35,161 nt of DNA, taken from NCBI GenBank assembly GCA_031274285.1, contig JAISQJ010000154.1:1-35161 (forward strand). The letters are read 5' to 3'. Below are positions 1 to 7,795 of the stretch, piece after piece (position 1 is the stretch's first letter; every line of letters begins with the position of its first letter). This DNA is from Treponema sp. GTDB lineage: Bacteria; Spirochaetota; Spirochaetia; Treponematales; Breznakiellaceae. A model generated the notes under the pieces. The model was not told where the DNA came from. It did no database searches and worked only from the letters and a program-made list of their open reading frames with translations. The position numbers and the translations under genes were made by a program.

Positions 1-108
1 GATACAGGCGAGAACGCCGCGCTTTAGGGAATGGTTATGAACGGGGGGGGTCATACGGATTTCCGGCTTTTCTATGCCCTTTTTGCTATAATTTTCATAA
101 ATCTTCAT
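1..108 (-). CDS. Unidentified protein, N-terminal 36 codons only (cut by window edge)
   Basis: An open frame begins at the ATG whose first base is 108 and stays open to the window edge. The start is supported by GGAG six bases upstream and by a promoter-like pair further up (179-205). The peptide begins MKIYENYSKKGIEKPEIRM and then has a PP-V-H-N-H segment and a basic LKRG stretch. I do not recognise a family. The DNA is AT-rich compared with the core genes to its right. An eight-C run in the sense strand (43-50) lies in the frame at the two prolines. Too little is visible to assign a function. Confidence 0.5.
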   Translation of the reverse strand, partial: MKIYENYSKKGIEKPEIRMTPPVHNHSLKRGVLACI

Positions 109-136
109 ATTTTTCTCCACGTTCTAAAAATTGCAT
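95..136 (-). other. Possible 13-codon upstream ORF with strong Shine-Dalgarno
   Basis: An ATG at 136 is preceded by GGAGG (144-148) at a seven-base spacing, which is better than the site of the following frame. It reads MQFLERGEKYEDL and stops at 95-97, overlapping the start of the larger frame at 108 in another register. It may be a leader ORF that couples translation to the next gene, or the ribosome site of a gene that has since frameshifted. Seen: signals and overlap. Inferred: any role. Confidence 0.25.
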
Positions 137-178
137 ACCGTTACCTCCGCACCGAGGTTTTACTATTACCATAGAACC

Positions 179-205
179 ATTTTAAGTAAAATTCCGGTTT
201 GTCAA
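179..205 (-). promoter_or_regulatory. Candidate sigma-70 promoter for the left-edge gene
   Basis: On the minus strand there is a perfect -35 TTGACA (200-205) and a -10 TAAAAT (179-184), separated by 15 bp, shorter than the usual 16-18. It points towards the frames starting at 136 and 108 and lies in an AT-rich stretch. Confidence 0.45.
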
Positions 206-480
206 GCCTTAATCTGCCAAATTGTAGCATTTTTTGTTTCGAACGTAAAGGATACCATGGTGAACCAATAATACCCTATTACCAACAGCGATACTGAACC
301 GGGGCCAAATCTTGCGGAACAGGGTGTGAAGCCAGGTTTTGCCCGAAACACGCTGCTGTTAAATCTCTGGATGGGGGGTAGGCCGGGATCACCCGCCGAG
401 GCGGGGGAAGCCCGGCCGGAGGGGGGCCGGAGACCGGAGTTTAGCTACGGGGCGGTTACCGTGGTAGCAGGCCCCCCTCG
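206..480. other. Intergenic spacer without a supported gene
   Basis: Between the left-edge gene's promoter and the terminator of the phosphofructokinase gene I see no reading frame with a start and ribosome site, no tRNA and no IS end. The left part (206-380) is AT-rich to mixed; the right part (381-477) is very GC-rich and made of nested inverted repeats, listed separately. Confidence 0.5.
381..477. repeat. Two adjacent nested inverted repeats (structured GC-rich element)
   Basis: The first dyad pairs GGCCGGG (381-387) with CCCGGCC (411-417), with an inner CCCGC/GCGGG pair (392-396 / 401-405). The second pairs GGGGGGCC (421-428) with GGCCCCCC (470-477), enclosing GCTAC/GTAGC (444-448 / 464-468). 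Neither is followed by a clear T-run, so they are not ordinary intrinsic terminators. They could be a small mobile repeat, a structured RNA or a nucleoid-binding site. Confidence 0.5.
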
Positions 481-506
481 AAAAAAAGAATAGCTGCGGG
501 CGCAGC
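481..506 (-). terminator. Rho-independent terminator after the PPi-phosphofructokinase gene
   Basis: Read on the minus strand, a GC-rich hairpin GCTGC-GCCC-GCAGC (493-506) is followed by TATTCTTTTTTT. It starts about 20 bp after the stop codon of the gene ending at 528. The stem is short (5 bp), but the T-run is good. Confidence 0.55.
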
Positions 507-527
507 CTCCCTGGGAAGGCGCCCTGG

Positions 528-2192
528 TTACCGGGGATGTTCCAGCCTGAGGGTCCTGGTGGGCAGGTCCGCCAGTTCGGGGGGCCCGAAGTACTGGATT
601 GCCCCGGGAAAGAGGTAGCTGGTCGTAAGGGCCCAGGATTCCCGGTCCCTGGCAAAGGCCTTAAAGGGTTCCCCCTCCAGTTCCACCAGGGCCTTCCTGA
701 TCACCGGTTTTTGGGCCCCGTGGCGGCGTTCCATGTTCATCATCATGGTCAGGGGGGCCCCTCCGGCGATCCACTGATCCGCCGGCGCGGTAAGGTTGCG
801 GACACTGGCGATATAGCCGGTAAGCCCCGCCGCGATAAGGGCGAAACCGCTAAAGCCCAGGCTGTAGCAGTAATCGGCGTCGAAGTTGGAAGGGAAGGCG
901 CATCTCCCCTCGTAGCCGAAAAAGTGGCCCAGGGCGCTGAAGCTTCCCCCGTAGGTTCCCGCGGCCTTGCGGTCCGCCAGTTCCTTTTCCACCATGCCGA
1001 TAAGCAATTTTTCTGTTTCGATCCGGGAAACCTGCACGTTGCCGTGGGGGTCCCGGTCAGCCAGGAGCTGCTTGGCTATGGCCTCCGGAAGGCTTAAGAA
1101 CAGTGATTCTGAGGGGCCCGTAAGTTTCCGCGCAAGCCAGGCGCTGATCTCCCGGAACGATTCTTTTTCCACCTCCGCGAATTCGCTTTCGTTGGCCGCC
1201 ATAAGGTCGTTGAGTTCTTCGATTAGGGCCTTCATCTCGGGGATAAATTCCACCAGCCCTTCGGGAATAAGGATCACCCCGAAATTTTCCCCGTTGGCGG
1301 CCCGCCGGGAAATGGAATCGCAGAGCTGATCCACGATCTGTTTAAGGGACTGTTTTTTCGCCTCCACTTCCTCGGAGATAAGGCAGATGTTGGGCTGGGT
1401 CTGCAGGGCGCATTCCAGGGCGATATGGCTGGCGGAACGGCCCATAAGCTTGATAAAGTGCCAGTATTTTTTTGCCGAATTGGCGTCCCGTTCGATATTC
1501 CCGATAAGCTCGCTGTAGGTCTTAACCGCCGTATCAAAGCCGAAGGAGGTTTCGATATATTCGTTTTTCAGGTCCCCGTCAATGGTCTTGGGGCAGCCTA
1601 TTACCTGTAAACCCCGGGCATGGGCTTCAAAATATTCCGCCAGCAGCGCGGCGTTGGTATTGGAGTCGTCGCCGCCGATGATAACTACCGCAGAAAGGCC
1701 CAGCTTCCTGGCCGTTTCCAGGGAAGAAGCAAACTGTTCCGCCGTTTCTATCTTGGTCCTCCCCGAACCGATCATGTCGAAGCCCCCGGTGTTACGGTAC
1801 TTGTCCATCATGGGGGCGGTGATCTCCACCGTTCTGTTATGGATAAGCCCCGAGGGGCCGCCTAAAAAGCCGTAGAGTTTCGATTCGGGATTCCCCTTTT
1901 TCAGGCCGTCGAAGAGGCCGGCGATAACGTTGTGCCCCCCCGGCGCCTGGCCGCCGGAAAGAATAACTCCCACCGCCAGTTTGCCCCCCATATCCGCCTG
2001 CTTGCCGGGGCCAAAGGTAACCAGGGGTTTGCCGTAGGTATGTTTGAAAAGCCCCCGCAGGGCTTCCTGGTCCGCCGCCGCTTCGGTGGGGGCCCCGTAT
2101 TCAAGGCCGATTTCGCCGATGCTTCGGGAAAGACCGGCCGGCAGCTTGGGGCGGTACCCATAGCGCAGCTTCTGTAATACGGAAATGTCCAT
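528..2192 (-). CDS. pfp: Diphosphate--fructose-6-phosphate 1-phosphotransferase (PPi-dependent PFK)
   Basis: This enzyme phosphorylates fructose 6-phosphate with pyrophosphate instead of ATP, the reversible committed step of glycolysis in the cytoplasm. The 554-residue product has the long beta-clade architecture. GGDDS (residues 173-177) carries the second Asp that marks PPi use, where ATP enzymes have GGDGS, and the catalytic loop PKTIDGD is at 201-207. N-terminal [15 protein letters not shown] is the nucleotide/PPi-binding loop. I chose the ATG at 2192 because AAGGAG lies seven bases before it; the ATG at 2207 would contain that ribosome site inside the gene. A 12-bp direct repeat occupies the leader. 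UMP kinase is 43 bp upstream on the same strand and a terminator follows. Confidence 0.95.
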   Translation of the reverse strand: MDISVLQKLRYGYRPKLPAGLSRSIGEIGLEYGAPTEAAADQEALRGLFKHTYGKPLVTFGPGKQADMGGKLAVGVILSGGQAPGGHNVIAGLFDGLKKGNPESKLYGFLGGPSGLIHNRTVEITAPMMDKYRNTGGFDMIGSGRTKIETAEQFASSLETARKLGLSAVVIIGGDDSNTNAALLAEYFEAHARGLQVIGCPKTIDGDLKNEYIETSFGFDTAVKTYSELIGNIERDANSAKKYWHFIKLMGRSASHIALECALQTQPNICLISEEVEAKKQSLKQIVDQLCDSISRRAANGENFGVILIPEGLVEFIPEMKALIEELNDLMAANESEFAEVEKESFREISAWLARKLTGPSESLFLSLPEAIAKQLLADRDPHGNVQVSRIETEKLLIGMVEKELADRKAAGTYGGSFSALGHFFGYEGRCAFPSNFDADYCYSLGFSGFALIAAGLTGYIASVRNLTAPADQWIAGGAPLTMMMNMERRHGAQKPVIRKALVELEGEPFKAFARDRESWALTTSYLFPGAIQYFGPPELADLPTRTLRLEHPR

Positions 2193-2208
2193 GATCTTCT
2201 CCTTCATT

Positions 2209-2236
2209 GTTGATTGGTATGAGCGTTGATTGGTAT
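2209..2236. repeat. 12-bp direct repeat, 16-bp period, in the pfp leader
   Basis: GTTGATTGGTAT occurs at 2209-2220 and again at 2225-2236 with four bases between. On the sense strand the two copies fill the gap between the UMP kinase stop codon and the pfp ribosome site. Two identical 12-mers this close are unlikely by chance; they could be an operator, an RNA-binding site or a small duplication. Confidence 0.6.
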
Positions 2237-2913
2237 TAGCCTATGACCGTACCCAGGAAACGTTCGCCCCGGAGTATCTTTTCCAGATTGACCATCCCCG
2301 AGGCGCAGATCACCTTGAGGCCGATCTTGGCAGCGTGGCGGCTTGCCACCGGGTCAAAGGGGACGTTCTTGCCGGGCGCCCATTCATCCCCCACCAGGGC
2401 CCGGAAACGGTCCCAGGAGATCCGGTCTATGGGTACGGCGCCGGGATTTTTCCGGGGATCGTCGGTGTACACCTGCTCGATGTTGGAGAGGTTGATCACC
2501 ATGGAGGCCTGGAAACGCTCGGCCAGCAGCACCGCGTCATAGTCCGAGGAGAAGCCCGGTTTCCAGCCCGCAGCCACCAGGACCCGGCCGGTAAGGGGGC
2601 CGACCTGGGACGGGTCGGTGACCACCGGCTGCCGGCACCAATCCCCCATCAGGGCCTTGATAAGCTGGGCGTTGAGCCTGGTGGCCATGATGCCGATCCA
2701 GTCCGCCTCCTCGTCGAGGAACTCCGGGGAAAGGTTCCGGTAGGCCCCCTGCCAGGAACGGGCCGGGCCGCCGCCCCCCACCACAAAGATAAGACGCCGT
2801 TTATCGTCTTCCCGCAGCAGGCGGTTCACCAGGGCCGTTAAATCCCCCAGACAGGCTTCGTCTACCTTGTCGGGGGCCACGACGGAACCCCCTAATGAGA
2901 TGACGGAAATCAT
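2236..2913 (-). CDS. pyrH: UMP kinase, archaeal/spirochaete type
   Basis: This amino-acid-kinase-fold protein should convert UMP to UDP in pyrimidine nucleotide synthesis. The 225-residue product begins with the phosphate-binding strand [11 protein letters not shown] and continues with the glycine-rich VVGGGGPAR loop. Near the middle is [13 protein letters not shown], followed by the [17 protein letters not shown] segment and a FDPVAS motif. The VISLGGS / VVGGG pattern and lengths fit the archaeal-plus-spirochaete subfamily described for TIGR02076 rather than the GTP-regulated bacterial hexamer (TIGR02075), so regulation may differ; that is family knowledge, not something visible here. The ATG at 2913 is preceded by GGGGG at four to five bases. 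It lies between the ECF/transglutaminase cluster and pfp on the same strand. Confidence 0.85.
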   Translation of the reverse strand: MISVISLGGSVVAPDKVDEACLGDLTALVNRLLREDDKRRLIFVVGGGGPARSWQGAYRNLSPEFLDEEADWIGIMATRLNAQLIKALMGDWCRQPVVTDPSQVGPLTGRVLVAAGWKPGFSSDYDAVLLAERFQASMVINLSNIEQVYTDDPRKNPGAVPIDRISWDRFRALVGDEWAPGKNVPFDPVASRHAAKIGLKVICASGMVNLEKILRGERFLGTVIG

Positions 2914-2965
2914 GATGCCCCCATTCGATTACATAAAAACATGATGCTCCCCGCCCGGCCGCGCC

Positions 2966-4600
2966 TCACTGGGCATAGGTGCCGGTGATATTGATATCTC
3001 CCCAGAGGGATGAATAGGATTCCAAGCCTCCGACCGCCTCTTCCCAAAGGTTTTGCAACGCGTAGTCCCGGTTCCGCGACACGGTCCGGCCCCGGGGGTC
3101 CATCTGAGACAGGATGGTCTGCCCCCTGGAAAAGGCGATCCGCTGGTTATCCAGGTTTCCAAAATACCAGGATGTGGCATCGTCCCGCAAGCTGAAACCT
3201 TCGGGCGCGGCCCCGGCCCCCAGGGCAGGGTCCAGGGGAACCCAGCCGAACCCGTCGATCCAGAACTCCGCCCAGTAGTGCCGCAGGGCCTCTCCCCGGC
3301 TGACCAGGACCCCGGAGACCGGCAGGGCGGGCACCCCCGCGGCCCGGGCCAGGGAACAGAACAGCAGGGCCCCGGTATAGGGATCGCAGCGCTGCTTGTC
3401 CAGGGCGTCCAGGACCCCGGCGGCCTCCCCGTCCCAGGGGCCGATATTCCCCTCCATGAGGAGCCATTCGTAGATCCGCCGGGCCTTGAGATAGGGATTC
3501 CGCTCCCGACCGCATATCGTTTCCGCCAGGGCTTTTACCCGCGGATCGGCCGCGGGAACCAGGGACGTGGCCTGGGTATAGGCCCCGTATACCGGGGAGG
3601 AGCTGTCCTGTTTGATTTGCTGGTAGCGCAGATTTGTTTCCTGGGCGTAGACTTCCACCAGCCAGGTTTGGCGTATCTCCGCCGAGGAATTGGGGGACAG
3701 GTTCACCAGTTGAAAAAGATCGGTCCCCCGGTAGTTTTCCACAAAGCTGTCCGTGTTCCGGGAAAGGACTTCGGGATTCCGCTGGGAGGCGGAGACCGCG
3801 GGCCGGGGTATCCAGAGGTACAGGATATTGGGGGAGAGGGCCTCCAGGACCCGCACGTCCACCGAATAGGTAAAGCTGTAGCTCCGCTTGTTTCTGAAGG
3901 TCTTGGTTCCCGGCTTGCCGGCGACCTCGAAAAAGACGGGCCGGGAGGAGCCCCGGGGGGTCCTAATCTCCACATTGCCGCTTACCGCCCCGTCGGGAAC
4001 CCTGACCCGGATTTCCCGCTCGCTCCAGAGTTCGTAGCCGTAATCGGCCTCAAAAACCTCGATAAAACCGGGGCTCCGGGTCTCTATGGGGGTCCCCGGC
4101 AGGCTCTCCGCATCCCAGGAGAAGAAAACCCCGCTCCGTTCCCGGGAACTGCCGAAGCCGCTTCCCTCGATGGATACCAGGGACCCCACCTGGGCGGCGG
4201 AGGGGCTGACGGCGCTAATCCGGGGACCGATGCCGAAATCTTCCCCGCTTACCGGGGCCGGCATGGTGGCCCGGTTGGAGAAGAGCAGGGCGTTGCTCCG
4301 CTTGCCCCCCACGTGAACCCGGACCACGCCGGATTCGCCGAACTCGCTGAGCCGCAGGGAGATCAGGGTGTCGTCCCAGTGGAGGTAGGATGAGCCGGTG
4401 GGGGCGATTCCCGCGATGCTGACATAGGATTCTCCCTGCTCGGGGCCGAAGTTTTCACCCCGAATATGCAGGGTTTCCCCCAACATACCGATGGGAGGGT
4501 CCAGGGCATGGATCAGGGGCCCTTCCTCTTTACAGGAAGGAAAAACCGGCAGCGCCAGCAGGAGCCAAAACAGTTTCCTAATTTTTACACGGCTATTCAT
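2966..4600 (-). CDS. Transglutaminase-like lipoprotein with two IPT/TIG domains
   Basis: A 544-residue exported protein. The N-terminus (basic MNSRVKIRK, hydrophobic FWLLLALPVF, then PSC) is a lipoprotein signal with the lipidated Cys at 23; the lipobox is relaxed, as is common in spirochaetes. Two immunoglobulin-like IPT/TIG repeats follow (about 28-105 and 118-230, the second starting PRISAVSPSAAQVGS). The C-terminal half is a transglutaminase-like protease fold with an intact triad: Cys405, His441 in RHYWAEFW and Asp457 in PLDP. Whether it cross-links, cleaves or only binds is unknown. The ATG at 4600 is chosen over a longer frame because it begins the signal peptide and overlaps the upstream stop by 8 bp. 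It ends a coupled operon with an ECF sigma factor, which suggests an envelope-stress output. Confidence 0.8.
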   Translation of the reverse strand: MNSRVKIRKLFWLLLALPVFPSCKEEGPLIHALDPPIGMLGETLHIRGENFGPEQGESYVSIAGIAPTGSSYLHWDDTLISLRLSEFGESGVVRVHVGGKRSNALLFSNRATMPAPVSGEDFGIGPRISAVSPSAAQVGSLVSIEGSGFGSSRERSGVFFSWDAESLPGTPIETRSPGFIEVFEADYGYELWSEREIRVRVPDGAVSGNVEIRTPRGSSRPVFFEVAGKPGTKTFRNKRSYSFTYSVDVRVLEALSPNILYLWIPRPAVSASQRNPEVLSRNTDSFVENYRGTDLFQLVNLSPNSSAEIRQTWLVEVYAQETNLRYQQIKQDSSSPVYGAYTQATSLVPAADPRVKALAETICGRERNPYLKARRIYEWLLMEGNIGPWDGEAAGVLDALDKQRCDPYTGALLFCSLARAAGVPALPVSGVLVSRGEALRHYWAEFWIDGFGWVPLDPALGAGAAPEGFSLRDDATSWYFGNLDNQRIAFSRGQTILSQMDPRGRTVSRNRDYALQNLWEEAVGGLESYSSLWGDINITGTYAQ

Positions 4601-5159
4601 GGGCGGCGGGCGGCGATTCCGCCGGAGGCCTGCCGGAAACATCAGGGGAGTCCGGGCGGGGGCGCCGGTTCGTCCCCCCCTGCGTATAGGGCCGGATCTC
4701 CAACTGCAATTCTATCCGGGTTTCCTGGGGAGAATTGGGGGAACCCAGGGGGAAAAAGAATATGGGCTCCCCGAATTCTATCGGTATGGTCTGCAGGGTA
4801 GTCTGGTAGTGCATCCCCTCGCCGGGCACATCCACCCAAATCTGGCCCTGGGCCACCAGGAAGCTGTTACCGCCGGGCCTGAAGAAGGGGGTAAACTGAA
4901 GGGCCATCACCACGTTGGCCCCAACCATCTTTATCCCCACCGGCCTTCCGGGAATGGTCACCTTGGAATTAACCGAATTCCAAACCACCTGCTGGTTTTC
5001 CTCCACCACCCGGGAAATAATATCCAACACCACCGCCCGTTCCTTGAGTTCCGGCAGCAGTTCTTCCAGGGAAGTTTCCTGGCTAAATCCGGCGCCCAGG
5101 ATGGTAACAAACAGGATGCTCCCCAGGAACTTACTGCAGGGACGGAGGGAAAAACTCAT
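4593..5159 (-). CDS. Hypothetical exported protein of the ECF sigma operon
   Basis: The 188-residue product has a clear signal peptide: basic start, hydrophobic FLGSILFVTILGAG, cleavage likely after GFSQ. The mature part has a short acidic helix (EELLPELKERAVVLDIISRVVEE), then alternating hydrophobic beta-type sequence to about residue 155, and a Pro/Arg-rich tail. I do not recognise a family. Its ATG overlaps the anti-sigma stop codon as ATGA (5156-5159), and its own stop overlaps the transglutaminase lipoprotein start by 8 bp, so the three are translated together. It may be a periplasmic partner of either neighbour. No cysteine follows the signal, so it is not a lipoprotein. Confidence 0.7.
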   Translation of the reverse strand: MSFSLRPCSKFLGSILFVTILGAGFSQETSLEELLPELKERAVVLDIISRVVEENQQVVWNSVNSKVTIPGRPVGIKMVGANVVMALQFTPFFRPGGNSFLVAQGQIWVDVPGEGMHYQTTLQTIPIEFGEPIFFFPLGSPNSPQETRIELQLEIRPYTQGGTNRRPRPDSPDVSGRPPAESPPAAHE

Positions 5160-5734
5160 GGGCCGGGCCTTCTTGAGGAGTAATCCGCGGCCCTGATGAT
5201 CTTGGGTTCCCCCGAAGTCTGGAAACTTCTGCTTTCCGGCAGGCGGATAATCACAATATCATTGGAATCCGTACTTTCCAGGTACTGCAACACCCCGGAA
5301 ACGTCGCTGAAGGGGCCGATGTTTTTAAGCTCCATGTCGATTCCCGCGGTTTCCAGGACGCTTATGGCCGAATCGGGAATGAGGGCCGGCCCGGCGGGCT
5401 TAAGCAGCAGGGAACTGGAGACAAACAGCAGGACCGCCGCGGCCGCGCCCAGGGCCGCGGCCGCAGGGAGGGGCAGGCTTACCCGGCGCCGCCACAGGGC
5501 CGGGGACCCCGCAAGGGTATCCGCCGCCTCTATACGGCCGCAAATACGCTCCCAGACCCGTTCTCCTGGGCCCGGCCCTTCCCCCTCCCGCAGTCCGCTT
5601 GAGATCCGTTCCCATGTTTCTATGGTTTCCCGGCAGCGGGCACAGGAGGAGAGGTGGCTCTCCATTTTTTCTTTCCAGGGTGAGGGTAATTCCCCATCCA
5701 GGTACACCGAAAGAATCTGACGATCAGGACACAT
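5156..5734 (-). CDS. Zinc-finger (zf-HC2/ZAS) transmembrane anti-sigma factor
   Basis: The predicted partner that holds the adjacent ECF sigma factor inactive at the inner membrane. The 192-residue protein starts MCPDRQILSVYLDGELP and carries the ZAS zinc motif His27-x3-Cys31-x2-Cys34, with Cys2 as a possible fourth ligand. One membrane span follows at about 95-118 (LPAAAALGAAAAVLLFVSSSLLL), then a roughly 75-residue extracytoplasmic domain that would sense the signal. The ATG at 5734 lies one base after the sigma gene's stop, with GGAAGG nine bases upstream inside that gene, a typical coupled arrangement. A longer frame to 5845 only adds antisense-like sequence. No known sensor domain is seen in the C-terminal part. 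Confidence 0.85.
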   Translation of the reverse strand: MCPDRQILSVYLDGELPSPWKEKMESHLSSCARCRETIETWERISSGLREGEGPGPGERVWERICGRIEAADTLAGSPALWRRRVSLPLPAAAALGAAAAVLLFVSSSLLLKPAGPALIPDSAISVLETAGIDMELKNIGPFSDVSGVLQYLESTDSNDIVIIRLPESRSFQTSGEPKIIRAADYSSRRPGP

Positions 5735-5735
5735 G

Positions 5736-6284
5736 TCAACCATCCTTCCCTGGAATCCCGCCCGCACCCGGGCCTTCTTCGGGCTCCAAAATCGCGGAAA
5801 GCCGTTCCCGGGCCCTAAACACCCGGACCTTGACGTTCCCTTCACTTATGCCCAGGGTACGGCCGATATCCTTATAATTCATTTCGCCATACTCTTTTAA
5901 TATCAGTACCATCCGGAGATTCTCCGGCAGTTTTTTCAAGGCTTCTCTAACTTCCTGTCTGGCTTCTTTCTTGATGAGAAGCCCCTCCCCATTCTCGCTG
6001 ATCCGGGTATCTTCCCTAAAGGCCCGCTGATAGGCCTTCCGCTCCCGTTCCTTACGTTTCGCATAATTTAGTGACGCGTTTTTAACTACCCGGATAAGCC
6101 AATATTTCGCTTCCTCGGGGTTGGGGAATACCATATTCTTTTCATAAAGACGAAAGAAAGCTTCCTGGCAGAGATCCTCCGCCGCTTCCTCACTGGCGGC
6201 GATACGGTAAGCCACCCTGAACAGAATGGGAAAAACCGTATCATAAAGCTTGCGGAAGTCCGGTCCCGGGGCTTTCTCATTCAT
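5736..6284 (-). CDS. ECF-type RNA polymerase sigma factor
   Basis: A 182-residue group IV sigma-70 factor that directs RNA polymerase to a small regulon. Region 2 spans about 10-80 (YDTVFPILFRVAYRIAASEEAAEDLCQEAFFRLYE) and region 4 about 115-170, with LPENLRMVLILKEYGEMNYKDIGRTLGISEGNVKVRVFRARERL forming the -35 recognition helix-turn-helix. Region 3 is absent, as expected for ECF. The cognate anti-sigma gene follows after one base. No Shine-Dalgarno is seen before the ATG; an ECF-like TGTAAC-N16-TTGTT motif sits just upstream, so autoregulation and a leaderless transcript are possible. cysS ends 40 bp upstream on the same strand. From memory T. pallidum has an ECF factor in the same neighbourhood. 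Confidence 0.93.
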   Translation of the reverse strand: MNEKAPGPDFRKLYDTVFPILFRVAYRIAASEEAAEDLCQEAFFRLYEKNMVFPNPEEAKYWLIRVVKNASLNYAKRKERERKAYQRAFREDTRISENGEGLLIKKEARQEVREALKKLPENLRMVLILKEYGEMNYKDIGRTLGISEGNVKVRVFRARERLSAILEPEEGPGAGGIPGKDG

Positions 6285-6290
6285 ATAAAA

Positions 6291-6317
6291 AACAACCTAT
6301 TTCCCAGATTTGTTACA
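6291..6317 (-). promoter_or_regulatory. Possible ECF-type autoregulatory promoter
   Basis: Between cysS and the sigma gene, the minus strand reads TGTAAC (6312-6317), 16 bp, then TTGTT (6291-6295), six bases before the ATG. The -35 resembles the AAC-containing elements common to ECF promoters. No sigma-70 pair was found in this 40-bp gap. The match is short and no second copy supports it. Confidence 0.3.
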
Positions 6318-6324
6318 GACCGGA

Positions 6325-7785
6325 TCAAGCCCTGCGCCAGCGGGTACCCCCGGGGCCGTCTTCCAGCACGATACCCCGCTCTTTCAGGCCCGTCCGTATG
6401 CTGTCCGCCTTCCCGTAGTCTTTAAGCTTTTTGGCCTCCGCCCTTTCGGCGATCAGGGCCTCAATCTCCCGGACCAGTTCGGGATCGTCCCCTTCCCGTC
6501 CCTCCGCCATGGCGGCCAGGCCCAGGCCCAGGACCTGGTCCATGTTAAGGGCGCCCAGCAGGGCTTCCCCCGGCTCCAGCGCCGGGTCCCGGATAAGGCC
6601 CCAGAGTTCCGCCAGGGCCCGTGGTGTGGAAAGATCGTCCCCCAGGGCCCTGTCAAAGGCCGCCAGGTAGGGCCCGGTCTTTTCCGGAGCCACAGGCTTT
6701 CCCGGCCCCCCCCCAGGGGAGCCCGCCGCAGGGCCGGAGGGCTTCGGCCCTGCTTTAAGGGCCAGGGCTTGGATCCGCTCCCCCAGAGAACGGCGGGCAT
6801 ACCTGGCGGTCTCCAGGCTTTCCCAGGAGAACTGGAGCTGGCTGCGGTAATGGCCGCCCAGGAGGAAGTAGCGGTAATCCAGGGGATCATAGCCCGCATC
6901 GATCAGACTCTGCAGGGTCAGGAAACTGCCGGAGGATTTGGACATCTTACCCCGGTCCAGGACCAGGAATTCGTTATGCACCCAGTACCGCACCCAGGGA
7001 TGTTTCCCCGTGGCGGCCTCGCTCTGGGCAATCTCGTTGGTATGGTGGATGGGTATGTGGTCGATGCCCCCGGCGTGAATATCGAACTGCTCCCCCAGGT
7101 ACTTCATGCTCATGGCGGAACATTCGATATGCCAGCCCGGATACCCCCGGCCCCAGGGACTGTCCCAGACCAGGGCCTGGTTTTCAAATTTACTCTTGGT
7201 AAACCAGAGGACAAAATCCTGGGGGTTCCGTTTGTTCGTATCCATCCCCACCCGGGCGCCGGCCTTTAACTCGTCCTGCCGCAGCAGGGCCAGGTCCCCG
7301 TAGGAGGGGAATTTTTCCACGTCAAAGTAGAGGTTCCCCCCTGCGGCGTAGGTGTAGCCCCCGGCCTCTATGCGCCGGATCAGGTCAATCATCTCCGCCA
7401 CATGGTCGGTGGCCTTGCAAACCACCGTGGGCCGGAGGATATTCAACCGCTCCGTATCGTTAAAAAAGGCCCTGGTATAAAAGTCGGCGATTTCCAGGAT
7501 GCCCCTGCCCCGTTCCTCGGCGCTTTTCACCATCTTGTCGTCGCCGTCGTCGTTGTCGCCGGAAAGGTGTCCCACATCGGTGATATTCATCACGTGGGTC
7601 ACCTCGTAGCCCAGGCGCCGGAGGGTTCTGGTAAGAATGTCGTGGGTGGTATAGGCCCGGAGATTCCCGATATGGGCGTAGTTGTAAACCGTGGGACCGC
7701 AGCCGTAGAATCCCACCCGGCCTTGAACCAGGGATTCAAAGGGCTCCAACTTCCGCCCCAGGGTATTGTAGAGGGTAAGGGCCAT
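6325..7785 (-). CDS. cysS: Cysteinyl-tRNA synthetase
   Basis: Charges tRNA-Cys with cysteine in the cytoplasm. The 486-residue class I enzyme has the signature HIGN at 38-41 within CGPTVYNYAHIGNLR, and KMSKS at 280-284 within LDRGKMSKSSGSF. Cys29 and the WHIECSAM segment with downstream His residues provide the catalytic zinc site that selects cysteine. The C-terminal domain ends in the usual ERAEAKKLKDYGKADSIR helix and ERGIVLEDGP. A Pro/Gly-rich stretch near 350-370 (PKPSGPAAGSPGGGPGKP) looks like a lineage-specific linker between catalytic and anticodon-binding parts. It is divergent from murB, and a sigma-70-like promoter lies only ten bases before its ATG. Confidence 0.97.
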   Translation of the reverse strand: MALTLYNTLGRKLEPFESLVQGRVGFYGCGPTVYNYAHIGNLRAYTTHDILTRTLRRLGYEVTHVMNITDVGHLSGDNDDGDDKMVKSAEERGRGILEIADFYTRAFFNDTERLNILRPTVVCKATDHVAEMIDLIRRIEAGGYTYAAGGNLYFDVEKFPSYGDLALLRQDELKAGARVGMDTNKRNPQDFVLWFTKSKFENQALVWDSPWGRGYPGWHIECSAMSMKYLGEQFDIHAGGIDHIPIHHTNEIAQSEAATGKHPWVRYWVHNEFLVLDRGKMSKSSGSFLTLQSLIDAGYDPLDYRYFLLGGHYRSQLQFSWESLETARYARRSLGERIQALALKAGPKPSGPAAGSPGGGPGKPVAPEKTGPYLAAFDRALGDDLSTPRALAELWGLIRDPALEPGEALLGALNMDQVLGLGLAAMAEGREGDDPELVREIEALIAERAEAKKLKDYGKADSIRTGLKERGIVLEDGPGGTRWRRA

Positions 7786-7795
7786 AAATGCCCCA

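Noticed and set aside
43-50. Eight-G tract in the left-edge gene as a phase-variation switch
   Set aside because: Runs of eight or nine G/C also occur inside core genes (murB 8283-8290, dnaG 31673-31681, mreB 24882-24889, metallo-beta-lactamase gene 33493-33500), so in this GC-rich genome such a tract alone is not evidence of contingency.
202-400. Stop-free minus-strand frame in the left spacer
   Set aside because: It has no ATG or ribosome site, and its sequence crosses the inverted repeats.
3053-4393. Long plus-strand open frame of 446 codons opposite the transglutaminase lipoprotein
   Set aside because: It is antisense to a gene with recognised domains; the Pro/Gly/Arg-rich product is a typical shadow in GC-rich DNA.
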